64,000 nt of DNA, taken from Stenotrophomonas maltophilia. Its GTDB lineage: Bacteria; Pseudomonadota; Gammaproteobacteria; Xanthomonadales; Xanthomonadaceae. The stretch lies in the NCBI RefSeq assembly GCF_002799155.1, contig NZ_NERD01000002.1, forward strand, positions 2,914,001-2,978,000, read 5' to 3'. The translations under genes and the position numbers were made by a program. This document shows, in pieces, positions 44,040 through 52,062 of this stretch. The notes under the pieces were generated by a model. It saw only the letters and a program-made list of their open reading frames with translations. It did not search any database and was not told the origin of the DNA. Each line of letters opens with the position of its first letter. Position 1 is the first letter of the stretch.

Positions 44040-44405
44040 ATGCGAATGGGAATTCCGCTGTTGTTGCTGTTTGGCCTGGTGGGAAGCGCCGCTGGAGTGC
44101 AGGCCGCGCCGACCCACGCAGTCTCCCGGCTCTACTTCGATGCCAACAACACCCTGATCGGCCAGGGCCTGCGCTACTGCACGGGCAAGACCCAGCACCA
44201 GGGCATTGCCTCACACGCCAATACCCGCTGGATCGATGTGTCCTACGCCTGCCAGGGCGACTCGACCGACGTCTCCTACGGCAGCTGGGTACCTGCGCAG
44301 CTGCGGCAGGACTTCTGCACGCTGTATGACGCCTGCACGTCACTGATGCCGTGGCCGGAACCCGGCCTGCCCGGCACGCTCGGCAACGGCTTCTACTCGG
44401 ACTGA
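44040..44405 (+). CDS. Small secreted Cys-containing protein
   Basis: 121 residues from ATG 44040, AAGGAG 8 bases upstream. A clear signal peptide ends near GVQAAPTH. The mature part has four Cys ([21 protein letters not shown]) that could pair as two disulfides. It somewhat resembles small DUF6289-type exported proteins of Xanthomonadales, but I am not sure. Function unknown. Confidence 0.65.
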   Translation: MRMGIPLLLLFGLVGSAAGVQAAPTHAVSRLYFDANNTLIGQGLRYCTGKTQHQGIASHANTRWIDVSYACQGDSTDVSYGSWVPAQLRQDFCTLYDACTSLMPWPEPGLPGTLGNGFYSD

Positions 44406-44484
44406 CGGCCGGTAACCGCTGCGCCATCTCCGGCGATGGCAGCGCCATCGCCGGGGACTCCACCCGCTACGCCCCGGAGACTTC

Positions 44485-44907
44485 ATGCCACTGACGATCC
44501 TTCCGCGCTTCTCCGAAGTGGATGTGCTCGGTCACGTCACCAACACCGCCCTGCCCGTCTGGTTCGAGGAAGGCCGCCAGGAGATCTTCCGGCATTTCAG
44601 CCGCGAGGCCAGCATGCGCGACCTGACACTGATCCTGCGCCGCTACGAGATCGACTTCCTGCAGCAGATACAGCCGGGACACGAAGTGCGCATCGAGACC
44701 CGCATCGAGAACATCGGCCGCTCCTCGCTGTCGATCGTGCAGCAGGCGTTCCAGTTCGAGGCCCTGGTGGCCAGCGGGCGCTGCGTGATGGTGCATTTCG
44801 ACTACACAGCCAACGCCTCGTGCGCCATTGATGCGGAGCAGCGCCGGGCGTTGTCAGGGCTGTTTACCGAGGAGTATGCGCAGCGGGTGCAGGCGGCAGG
44901 CGCATGA
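44485..44907 (+). CDS. Acyl-CoA thioesterase, 4HBT (hot-dog) family
   Basis: 140 residues from ATG 44485 (GGAG just upstream). The signature SEVDVLGHVTNTALPVWFEEGRQEIFRHF carries the family Asp and GHV-N pattern of 4-hydroxybenzoyl-CoA thioesterases, then YEIDFLQQIQPGHEVRIETRIENIG. It would hydrolyse acyl-CoA or aromatic-CoA esters in the cytosol. Substrate unknown, and neighbours give no pathway. Confidence 0.85.
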   Translation: MPLTILPRFSEVDVLGHVTNTALPVWFEEGRQEIFRHFSREASMRDLTLILRRYEIDFLQQIQPGHEVRIETRIENIGRSSLSIVQQAFQFEALVASGRCVMVHFDYTANASCAIDAEQRRALSGLFTEEYAQRVQAAGA

Positions 44908-44973
44908 GCCGTGCGGAAATCCGGTCATCCGCATTCAGTACTGCCCGCAGCGCATTTCCTCAGCGCTTCCAGC

Positions 44974-44999
44974 GCATACCGGCATGCATCCCGGTATGC
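44974..44999. repeat. Small inverted repeat
   Basis: GCATACCGG / CCGGTATGC with an 8-base spacer, in the 167-base gap between the thioesterase and the next, convergent gene. Possibly a weak terminator; otherwise nothing seen in the gap. Confidence 0.5.
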
Positions 45000-45074
45000 A
45001 ACGTGACCGTCATGATGCCTTCCACTTGCCCGTCTCCGGCGGTGGAGGGCCATCGCCGGTGACATCCTCGTGAC

Positions 45075-46286
45075 TCATCCAGGGGATACGTGCCGCTGAT
45101 CCGCGCGGGGAAGGCGCAGCGAGAAGCAGCCATCGCGGACACGCACGGCCAGTGCGGTTTCCCGCCATTCCACAGGCAGCGCCAATGCCGTGTGGGGCGT
45201 GGGGATGCGTGTGATCGCCTCGAACGTCCAGTGTTCCTCATAGGCTTCGCAGCGAAGCGTTCCGTCATCGCCGACCTCGACCACATCGATCCAGGCCCCA
45301 CTCCGGGCCTTGCCGCTGCCGCCCATCGCACGGCGGCCAATGGCCTGCCAATGCCCTTGCCAGTGGACGAGCCATACGCCCTCGATGGGACGCAGATCCC
45401 CATCAAGCACGCTGCCCGCTACTACCACGCATCGTCCGGACGGGCTGGCGATGACCGTCTGCAGATCACACGCGTGACGGTCACTGGGCTCGCCATCAAG
45501 ACAGAGGGCGTACGGACAGATGCGTGTAAAGAGGGTCGGATGCGCGGTCAGGCGCAGGTCGTCGGGAAGCAGCGGGATGGCCTGCAGCACCCGGGCATCA
45601 GGCAGGACATGCCGCAATACCTGCGGCAACCCGGCGGCCAGCGCCGGATGCTGCTGTTCCAGCCATAGACCCCGGCAGGGGCGCAGCGTGGTTGCTCGGC
45701 CGGGAAGATCTCGCAACCACATCGCGGCTTCTGCATCCCCGCCAAGCTGCCGGCGCTCGTGCAGTTCCTGCCAGAACAAACTGGGAACAATCGCCTGCAG
45801 GTGCATCACCCTCTTGTCCGCTTCGTCGTAGACGATCACCGCTTCGCTGCGATCACTGTAGCCACTGGCCACACGCAGCGCGCTGCCCGCCAGCGCCTGC
45901 CACTCGCCGCTGGCATCGTGGCTGCCTGCGGTGGATACACCCTCGACAATGGCGCCATCGCGCAGCATCACGGTGCCGTAGGCAGGCCCGCCCATGCCCA
46001 GTTCGCCCCAATCCAGCAGGACATCATGCGTGGGCGGTCGGGTGGCGAAGGGCAGCTTCGCCCGTGAGCGCAGCAGTGCGCCACCTACGGCATCGCCAAC
46101 CAGATCCAAGCGCTGCAGCACGCCGCCCAGGGCAAGGCATGCGGCCAGGCCAACGACCACGCCCCAAGGCGACCACCACGCCACGCAGATGGCGACCCAT
46201 ATCAGGAATGGCAGCCACTGGGTGAAACGGCGGAGGGCGATTCGATCAACGGTCATGCGGGTTTGGTGGCGGCGACTGCGCACCAT
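45075..46286 (-). CDS. Unknown membrane-anchored protein
   Basis: 403 residues. ATG 46286 has GAAGG 5 bases upstream and is preferred to ATG 46256. Two adjacent hydrophobic segments (about 22-60: FLIWVAICVAWWSPWGVVVGLAACLALGG) anchor it. The rest looks soluble and beta-rich (YGTVMLRDGAIVEG, CDLQTVIASPSGRCVVVAGSVLDGDL, GVWLVHWQGHWQAIG). I do not recognise it. It is divergent from the PoNi-like gene with 64 bases between, so a functional link is possible but unproven. Confidence 0.6.
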   Translation of the reverse strand: MVRSRRHQTRMTVDRIALRRFTQWLPFLIWVAICVAWWSPWGVVVGLAACLALGGVLQRLDLVGDAVGGALLRSRAKLPFATRPPTHDVLLDWGELGMGGPAYGTVMLRDGAIVEGVSTAGSHDASGEWQALAGSALRVASGYSDRSEAVIVYDEADKRVMHLQAIVPSLFWQELHERRQLGGDAEAAMWLRDLPGRATTLRPCRGLWLEQQHPALAAGLPQVLRHVLPDARVLQAIPLLPDDLRLTAHPTLFTRICPYALCLDGEPSDRHACDLQTVIASPSGRCVVVAGSVLDGDLRPIEGVWLVHWQGHWQAIGRRAMGGSGKARSGAWIDVVEVGDDGTLRCEAYEEHWTFEAITRIPTPHTALALPVEWRETALAVRVRDGCFSLRLPRADQRHVSPG

Positions 46287-46350
46287 TCAAACCTTCAACG
46301 CTGTGCCAGGCAATGGGGTTCGAACCGGCAATGCCGCTAGACTCTCCCTG

Positions 46351-47229
46351 ATGATGGAATCGATGACTGCCGTGAAGCGCCGGAATCGGCTGCAGGAAAT
46401 CTTGCCGCGATGGAGAGCACTGGCCAAGGCCCCGGGCCTACCGCGTCGCACGCTTCGCCTGCCTGATTGGCAGGCGGACTGGAACGCAGGCATGGCCTTG
46501 CTTGCACGCCATGCGCGCAATGGCGGTGAATCTGCGGAGGAACCGCTGCAGGGGTATGCGGCCCTGGAGCATGCCTACGGCTGGGAAACGGCCGCACAGA
46601 CCGGCAGCAACCTGCTGCTGAAAGGCATCGACCGAGGCTTCGCCCCCGCCGCATTGCAGCAGATGCATGCCGACGTAGCAGATCTCTGGCTCGAGCATGC
46701 GGGTTTGCTGGCCATTGCCCGGGACAGCCTGCAACAGCAAGGCCACGACATCGCGCTGGCTGCGCCGTTGCAATCGCGTACAACGCAGCACTACGAGTAC
46801 GCGCTGCAACTGTTGTCACTGGGCGTGCTGCTGGATGCGCAGGAGCGCCTGCCGGCGCTGGTGGAGAAGGTGCTCTGCTTCGACACCGACCGCGTGCTGG
46901 ACTACCTCACCGCGCCGGCGCTGGGCCTGGTGGAAGCCAGTGATGAGGTCTTTCATCCGCGACCGTTCGCCGAGCTGTTCGCGCCGCTGCGCGACGATGA
47001 AGCGTTCGACCCTTCGCTGCTGGCCGGCTACCTGCAGGTGCAGTACCGCGACTTCTTCCTGCTGGCGCCAAAGGCCCAGAAGCGGACCCGACGCCTGACC
47101 GGACCGAATGCATGGGGATACTGGGCGCTTGAGGTAGCAGCGCTGGTGGTGCTGTATGGCGGTGACGACGCCACACTGCGCACCTGCCCACACTACCCTT
47201 CCGACCTGGTGGACTTCGCCCGGCGCTGA
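46351..47229 (+). CDS. PoNi-type immunity protein (DUF1910/DUF1911-like)
   Basis: 292 residues from ATG 46351 (ATG 46354 and 46363 are also possible; no clear ribosome site). The protein is helical. The C-terminal YWALEVAALVVLYG..DDATLR..CPHYPSDLVDFAR is the characteristic DUF1911 end of PoNi proteins, which protect against PoNe DNase toxins in type VI and other secretion systems. The N-terminal half (LARHARNGGESAEEPLQGYAALEHAYGWE) fits DUF1910. No PoNe toxin or secretion gene is in the window, so this may be an orphan immunity gene. Confidence 0.75.
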   Translation: MMESMTAVKRRNRLQEILPRWRALAKAPGLPRRTLRLPDWQADWNAGMALLARHARNGGESAEEPLQGYAALEHAYGWETAAQTGSNLLLKGIDRGFAPAALQQMHADVADLWLEHAGLLAIARDSLQQQGHDIALAAPLQSRTTQHYEYALQLLSLGVLLDAQERLPALVEKVLCFDTDRVLDYLTAPALGLVEASDEVFHPRPFAELFAPLRDDEAFDPSLLAGYLQVQYRDFFLLAPKAQKRTRRLTGPNAWGYWALEVAALVVLYGGDDATLRTCPHYPSDLVDFARR

Positions 47230-47230
47230 G

Positions 47231-47635
47231 TCACGCACCCGGCAGGCCGGAAACATCGCCGAATCGATTCTCTTCCTCGTTGCCCGGCAGGAGCATGAGA
47301 GGGAAGAGGACGAATACTCCCAGCGGGATGAAGGCGATCACGACGTACCAGCCAGACTCGTCGATGTCGTGCAGTCGTCGAACGGCCAGGGCCAGCATCG
47401 GCGGAAGAAGGACGACGACCGCGCAAACCGTCATCACGCTTCCCAGCGTCCGGAACGGCCCGAAGGCCTCCCAATCGAGCAGCACGGTGCCTGTCAGCCA
47501 GTATCCGCCGTCCATCAAGGTGTAGCCCACTGCCACCGCAAGCGCAGCAAACAGAGAGTACGACCAGAACTCCTTCCGGTTGGATCGCCCTGAAAAATCA
47601 AAGCAACGCCTGATGGGCACGAGTGCGGCGATCAT
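47231..47635 (-). CDS. DUF805 family membrane protein
   Basis: 134 residues. The start CFDFSGRSNRKEFWSYSLFAALAV is the standard DUF805 beginning, followed by three more hydrophobic segments and AVRRLHDIDESGWYVVIAFIPL, the family signature. Inner-membrane protein of unknown function. Its stop is one base from the stop of the convergent PoNi-like gene. Confidence 0.88.
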   Translation of the reverse strand: MIAALVPIRRCFDFSGRSNRKEFWSYSLFAALAVAVGYTLMDGGYWLTGTVLLDWEAFGPFRTLGSVMTVCAVVVLLPPMLALAVRRLHDIDESGWYVVIAFIPLGVFVLFPLMLLPGNEEENRFGDVSGLPGA

Positions 47636-47937
47636 TCACGCTCCGGGCAGCGGACGAGGGGAGGCTATGGTTAACGATCTTTTAGCATCCCCGAACCCAG
47701 CACGAACTGAACCCTGCGGCCCGACGGCGTGGCAGACAGCGGAGGTTGCAAGAGCCCGCGTCGACGATTCAAATGCGATTGCAATGCGCCTTGTAAACAA
47801 GTCACTCGGGCTGTGGTTCGGAGAAGCCACAGTCCAACGCATTGAAGAGAGAAATCAGGGCGCTGTCGCCACACGCTGGACTTCGGCGTGGTTCAATGAG
47901 TGCGCCGCGTCTGTTTGGGGTGGATACCCTGGAGACA
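47636..47937. other. 302-base gap between DUF805 and tRNA-Gly, no gene
   Basis: Somewhat AT-richer than its surroundings (for example TTAACGATCTTTTAGC). A long open frame crosses it and the tRNA (ERAMGIEPTS signature), but this is the familiar tRNA-Gly read-through artefact. No attachment-site duplication of the tRNA end was found in the window. Confidence 0.6.
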
Positions 47938-48011
47938 TGGAGCGGGCGATGGGAATCGAACCCACGTCAGTAGCTTGGGAAGCTACAGCTCTACCATTGA
48001 GCTACGCCCGC
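47938..48011 (-). tRNA. tRNA-Gly (anticodon CCC)
   Basis: The minus strand folds as a full cloverleaf: acceptor GCGGGCG / CGCCCGC, D-arm GCTC..GAGC, anticodon stem GTAGC / GCTAC with loop TTCCCAA (anticodon CCC, reading GGG), T-arm GTGGG-TTCGATT-CCCAT, discriminator T, and CCA encoded at 47940-47938. Confidence 0.97.
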
Positions 48012-48023
48012 ATTACAGGTGAA

Positions 48024-48053
48024 AGTCTATGCGGAGCGGCCGGTGTTGCGCAA
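48024..48053 (-). promoter_or_regulatory. Putative sigma-70 promoter of tRNA-Gly
   Basis: The minus strand has TTGCGC (48053-48048), 18 bases, then TAGACT (48029-48024), 12 bases before the tRNA 5' end. Confidence 0.6.
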
Positions 48054-48074
48054 TGGTGGCCATCGCATCCGCGA

Positions 48075-48114
48075 GGGGTCAGAGCCCTTTCCTTGCGGAA
48101 AGGGATCCGACCCC
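48075..48114. repeat. GGGGTCAGAGCCC inverted repeat
   Basis: GGGGTCAGAGCCCTTTCC pairs with GGAAAGGGATCCGACCCC. It lies between the tRNA and the esterase end and could act as a transcription stop for the esterase gene. Confidence 0.85.
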
Positions 48115-48126
48115 GGCGGTTGCCGC

Positions 48127-49980
48127 TTAGAACGTGCCGCTGAAGTTGGCGAACAGGGTGGCGTCCTGCGCGCGCTTCTGGCCGGTCGAAGCGCTCAGGC
48201 CGAAGTTGCTCTGCAGCCCGAACAGTTCGGTACGCGCACCCAGCACGACGGTGGCGTAGTTCTTGTCGAAGTTCAGGCCCGGCACGCGGTAGTTGCCCAG
48301 TTCCGGCAGGGTCTGCAGCCAGGCGCTGGCCTGCTTGGTGTCCTCGAACTCGTGATCGTAGGTCACCTGCGCGTACGGCTTGACGGTGCCGCCATCGAAG
48401 CGGGCCTGCCAGCCGATGCGGCCGACGGTCGAATCGACGTTCTGGCGGTCGTAGCCCAGTGCGGTGGCCAGGGTGCCGGCCGCGGCGCTTTCGGTGTAGC
48501 CGTCGATCTTCACCTTCTGCCAGATCACCGAGGCGATCGGGCCGTGGCGGAAGCCGCCTTCGGTGCCGAACTCGTAACCGGCGTTCAGGGCGGCGGTCAG
48601 GTTGCTGCCGTCCGGCGAACCGCCGTGCTCGCGGGTGGCCGGGCCCAGCTGGACCTTGCGGTTCACGTCATAGGAGAGCCAGGTGTAGCTGACCTGGCCG
48701 TTCACCCAGATGCGGTCGCCATACCAGCCGGCGAACAGACCGGCGGTGGTGTCCTTCTGGGTGAAGTCGCCACGGCTGTTGCCGAAGTCGGCATTGAGGC
48801 GGCCGAAGCCGGCGAAGCCGCCGAACACCATGCCGTCGCGCGCCCAGTCGATGCCGAACAGGCCGGCCGGGGCCAGGCCGTCGTACAGATCGGCGTGGTC
48901 GTAGCGCTGCAGGTCACCCCGCACGCCCCCCCACCAGGACAGGCCGTCAGCCGGGCGACCGCCCAGGTGCATGCTGACCTGGTCGGCACGCGAGCGGCCG
49001 ATGGTCTGTGCCGAGTGGCTCAGCACCTGCTGCAGGCGCGGGCCTTCCAGCACCGAGATGGCGTACTGGCCCAGCAGCTGATGGCCGGCGGTGGTCGGAT
49101 GCACGCCATCGGCGAACAGGTAGGTGTTGGCCGCATCGGGGCTGACGTAGCTGGTCGGGTTGCAGCCGATGATGCTCTGCGTCGAATTGGCCGGGTCAAT
49201 CTTGCAGGCGGTGCCGGTGACGTTGGTAAAGCCGTACATGGCCGGATTGGCAGTCACCTCGCGCAGGATGCTGAAGGTGTCGAGCGGAATGAACTCGATG
49301 CCCGCCTGCTTCAGGCCACCGTACAGGGCCTTGTTGTAACCGGCCGAAAGTGCGGTGGCGGCGGCGGCGTTGGGGCCACGGAACTGCGGAGTGATGCCCA
49401 TGTCCGGCAGATTGGGCACCAGCACGTACTGGGCACCGGCCTGCTTCAACGCGCCCACCAGCGCGATCTGGTCGGTGACCGCGGCGCCGATGATGCCCTG
49501 CACCTGGGCCTGCGATGCACCGCCGGCCGCTGCGCGCGTGGCCGCGAACAGATCATTGGCACCGCCCCAGACGGTGTACAGGGCATTGGCGTCAGCCTTG
49601 CCACCATTTGCGGCAAGGTAACGGGTCGCCTGCGACTTCAGCGACGGAATGGCCCCGAGGCCACCCGCTTCGTCGGTCGATACACGGGCGCCGCCGACGG
49701 CGTAGTTGTCACCGTTCTGGCCATTGCCGTTGGGCGTGCCGTTGACGCCGTAGTAGTTGGCCACCTGCTGCGACCACACCCAGCCCGGGTTGGTGGTGAA
49801 CTGGCCGGTGACCGGCTGCACGCCCGGATCAAGCAGTGGGCGGAAATAGCCGGCATCGGTCAGGCTGTCGCCGAAGAACACGGCCCTGGAATACGGGGAT
49901 TCGCCTGCCATGGCCGGAAGCGCGGCCAGCGCGATCGCGGCCGCCATCAGGGAGCGGATCGGGCGTTTGCTGAGCAGCAT
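48127..49980 (-). CDS. GDSL autotransporter esterase (EstA-like)
   Basis: 617 residues from ATG 49980 (AGGAG 7 bases upstream); the longer upstream frame lacks support. Signal peptide to about LPAMAGES. The passenger is an SGNH hydrolase: block I FFGDSLTDAG with the nucleophile Ser, block III GGANDL, and block V LFADGVHPTTAG with Asp and His. The C-terminal ~280 residues form a beta-barrel (SWWGGVRGDLQRYDH onward) ending in FANFSGTF, a type Va autotransporter. EstA in Pseudomonas is surface-exposed and affects rhamnolipid, motility and biofilm; the same role here is only inferred. Divergent from thiS. Confidence 0.92.
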   Translation of the reverse strand: MLLSKRPIRSLMAAAIALAALPAMAGESPYSRAVFFGDSLTDAGYFRPLLDPGVQPVTGQFTTNPGWVWSQQVANYYGVNGTPNGNGQNGDNYAVGGARVSTDEAGGLGAIPSLKSQATRYLAANGGKADANALYTVWGGANDLFAATRAAAGGASQAQVQGIIGAAVTDQIALVGALKQAGAQYVLVPNLPDMGITPQFRGPNAAAATALSAGYNKALYGGLKQAGIEFIPLDTFSILREVTANPAMYGFTNVTGTACKIDPANSTQSIIGCNPTSYVSPDAANTYLFADGVHPTTAGHQLLGQYAISVLEGPRLQQVLSHSAQTIGRSRADQVSMHLGGRPADGLSWWGGVRGDLQRYDHADLYDGLAPAGLFGIDWARDGMVFGGFAGFGRLNADFGNSRGDFTQKDTTAGLFAGWYGDRIWVNGQVSYTWLSYDVNRKVQLGPATREHGGSPDGSNLTAALNAGYEFGTEGGFRHGPIASVIWQKVKIDGYTESAAAGTLATALGYDRQNVDSTVGRIGWQARFDGGTVKPYAQVTYDHEFEDTKQASAWLQTLPELGNYRVPGLNFDKNYATVVLGARTELFGLQSNFGLSASTGQKRAQDATLFANFSGTF

Positions 49981-50187
49981 GTAAGAAACTCCTGTGGGGA
50001 AATCGTTGAGGACCCGGCGGACGTACGCCGGCGCACGGTGAATGGTTTCACTGCGCCGCATTTTGCTCACGCTGCGCCGCCGCATGGATTGTCGCCCGAC
50101 CACGTGAAAACACGCTGTGCCAGAGCTGGCGCCCGGTTCAAATTGCAAACGTTCCGATCCCGGCGGGCTATCAGCGACAATGCACGG

Positions 50188-50388
50188 ATGAACATCCAGC
50201 TCAATGGCGAATCCCGCACCCTGCCCGCTTCGGCGACCCTCCATGACCTGCTGCTGGCCGAGCAGCTGCTGCAGCGCCGGGTGGCGGTGGAGGTCAACGG
50301 CGAGATCGTCAGCCGCAGCCGCCATGGCGAGCACGTCCTGGCCGAAGGCGACGTGGTGGAGATCGTGCATGCGCTGGGTGGGGGTTGA
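50188..50388 (+). CDS. thiS: Thiamine biosynthesis sulfur carrier ThiS
   Basis: 66 residues from ATG 50188. A ubiquitin-fold sulfur carrier whose C-terminal Gly-Gly (HALGGG) is adenylated and thiocarboxylated to donate sulfur to the thiazole. ATLHDLLLAEQL and VVEIVHALGGG are family features; the protein here ends in one extra Gly. thiG follows after an inverted repeat, so the two may be transcribed apart. Confidence 0.9.
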   Translation: MNIQLNGESRTLPASATLHDLLLAEQLLQRRVAVEVNGEIVSRSRHGEHVLAEGDVVEIVHALGGG

Positions 50389-50406
50389 GGCCTGCGCGGG
50401 TGTTCA

Positions 50407-50447
50407 GGGGTCAGATCCCTTTGCCGGCGGCAAAGGGATCTGACCCC
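50407..50447. repeat. GGGGTCAGATCCC inverted repeat between thiS and thiG
   Basis: GGGGTCAGATCCCTTTGCC pairs with GGCAAAGGGATCTGACCCC, a 19 bp perfect stem with a tiny loop. It could reduce read-through from thiS into thiG. Confidence 0.88.
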
Positions 50448-50506
50448 ACACTCGACCCCGCCCTCTACGTGACCCCATCTTCAGGCGGATAAGCGATAAT
50501 CGCGCC

Positions 50507-51301
50507 ATGAACGTTCATGTCTCCCCCGATTCGCTGGTGATCGCCGGCAAGACCTATGGCTCGCGGCTGCTGACCGGCACCGGCAAGTTCAAGGACCTGG
50601 AAGAAACCCGCCTGGCCACCGAGGCCGCTGGCGCCCAGATCGTCACCGTGGCCATCCGCCGCACCAACATCGGGCAGAACCCGGGCGAGCCGAACCTGCT
50701 GGACGTGCTGCCGCCGGAGCGCTTCACCATCCTGCCCAACACCGCCGGCTGCTACACCGCCGAGGACGCGGTGCGCACCTGCCGCCTGGCCCGTGAACTG
50801 CTGGACGGCCACAACCTGACCAAGCTGGAAGTGCTGGGCGACCAGAAGACCCTGTACCCGGACGTGATGCAGACCCTCAAGGCGGCCGAGCAGCTGGTCA
50901 AGGATGGCTTCGAGGTGATGGTCTACACCTCCGACGACCCGATCCTGGCCAAGCGCCTGGAAGAGATCGGCTGCGCTGCGGTGATGCCGCTGGCCGCGCC
51001 GATCGGCTCGGGCCTGGGCATCCAGAACAAGTACAACCTGCTGCAGATCATCGAAGACGCCAAGGTGCCGATCATCGTCGACGCTGGCGTGGGCACCGCG
51101 TCGGACGCGGCGATCGCGATGGAGCTGGGCTGCGACGGCGTGTTGATGAACACCGCCATCGCCGGTGCCCGCAGCCCGGTGCTGATGGCCAGCGCGATGC
51201 GCAAGGCGGTCGAGGCCGGCCGCGAGGCCTTCCTGGCCGGTCGCATCCCCCGCAAGCGCTACGCCAGCGCCTCCTCCCCGGTGGATGGGCTGATCGGCTG
51301 A
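50507..51301 (+). CDS. thiG: Thiazole synthase ThiG
   Basis: 264 residues. TIM-barrel enzyme that makes the thiazole phosphate from deoxyxylulose-5-phosphate, dehydroglycine and ThiS thiocarboxylate. The Schiff-base Lys is in [68 protein letters not shown] holds the phosphate site. GATAAT sits 7 bases before the ATG, so the transcript may be leaderless. Its stop overlaps the trmB start (TGATG). Confidence 0.96.
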   Translation: MNVHVSPDSLVIAGKTYGSRLLTGTGKFKDLEETRLATEAAGAQIVTVAIRRTNIGQNPGEPNLLDVLPPERFTILPNTAGCYTAEDAVRTCRLARELLDGHNLTKLEVLGDQKTLYPDVMQTLKAAEQLVKDGFEVMVYTSDDPILAKRLEEIGCAAVMPLAAPIGSGLGIQNKYNLLQIIEDAKVPIIVDAGVGTASDAAIAMELGCDGVLMNTAIAGARSPVLMASAMRKAVEAGREAFLAGRIPRKRYASASSPVDGLIG

Positions 51302-52035
51302 TGACCAATCCTTTCGACAGCGCCGGTTCCAAGGCCCCGCCCAAGCCCTTCACCGTGAGCGAGGGCCGCCGCGAGGTGCGCAGCTTCGTGTTGCGCCAGG
51401 GCCGTTTCACCCCTGCCCAGCAGCGCGCGTTCGACGAGCGCTGGCCACGCTTCGGCATCGACTACAACGGCCAGCCGCGTGACCTGGACGCCACCTTCGG
51501 CCGCCCCGCGCACAAAGTCCTGGAGATCGGCTTCGGCAACGGTGCCGCGCTGCGCTTCGCCGCCCAGCACGACCCATCGCGCGACTACATCGGCATCGAA
51601 GTGCATGCGCCCGGCGTGGGCCGGCTGCTGAACGCACTGGCCGACGACAACGCCGACCACGTGCGCCTGTACCACCACGATGCGGTGGAAGTGCTGCAGA
51701 ACGAGATCGCCGATGGCGCGCTGGATGAAGTGCGCATCTACTTCCCGGACCCGTGGCACAAGAAGCGACACAACAAGCGCCGCCTGCTGCAGCCGGCATT
51801 CGCCGAACTGCTGGTGCGCAAGCTGCGCCCGGGTGGCCGCCTGCACTGCGCGACCGACTGGGAAGACTACGCCGAGCAGATGTGGGACGTGCTCGATGCC
51901 ACCGCCGGCCTGGTCAACCGCGCCGGCCCGCGTGGCAGCGTGCCGCGCCCGGACTGGCGCCCGCAGACCCACTTCGAGACCCGCGGCCAGAAGCTCGGCC
52001 ATGGTGTCTGGGACCTGCTGTACGACCGCACCTGA
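51301..52035 (+). CDS. trmB: tRNA (guanine-N7-)-methyltransferase TrmB
   Basis: 244 residues. SAM-dependent methylation of G46 in tRNA. The SAM motif [24 protein letters not shown], and the substrate motif [19 protein letters not shown] are all present. The start overlaps the thiG stop by one base, so translation is coupled. Confidence 0.95.
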   Translation: MTNPFDSAGSKAPPKPFTVSEGRREVRSFVLRQGRFTPAQQRAFDERWPRFGIDYNGQPRDLDATFGRPAHKVLEIGFGNGAALRFAAQHDPSRDYIGIEVHAPGVGRLLNALADDNADHVRLYHHDAVEVLQNEIADGALDEVRIYFPDPWHKKRHNKRRLLQPAFAELLVRKLRPGGRLHCATDWEDYAEQMWDVLDATAGLVNRAGPRGSVPRPDWRPQTHFETRGQKLGHGVWDLLYDRT

Positions 52036-52062
52036 CGATCGCCTGAGGACACCGCGCCCCAC

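Noticed and set aside
45075..48011. Genomic island integrated at tRNA-Gly
   Set aside because: No duplicated tRNA 3' end, integrase or mobility gene is seen on either side within the window.
47580..48143. 187-codon frame with ERAMGIEPTS motif
   Set aside because: This peptide is the product of reading through the opposite strand of tRNA-Gly, a known annotation artefact.
48019..50388. 789-codon frame antisense to the EstA-like gene
   Set aside because: Only the last 66 codons (thiS) are real; the rest is a shadow of the autotransporter.
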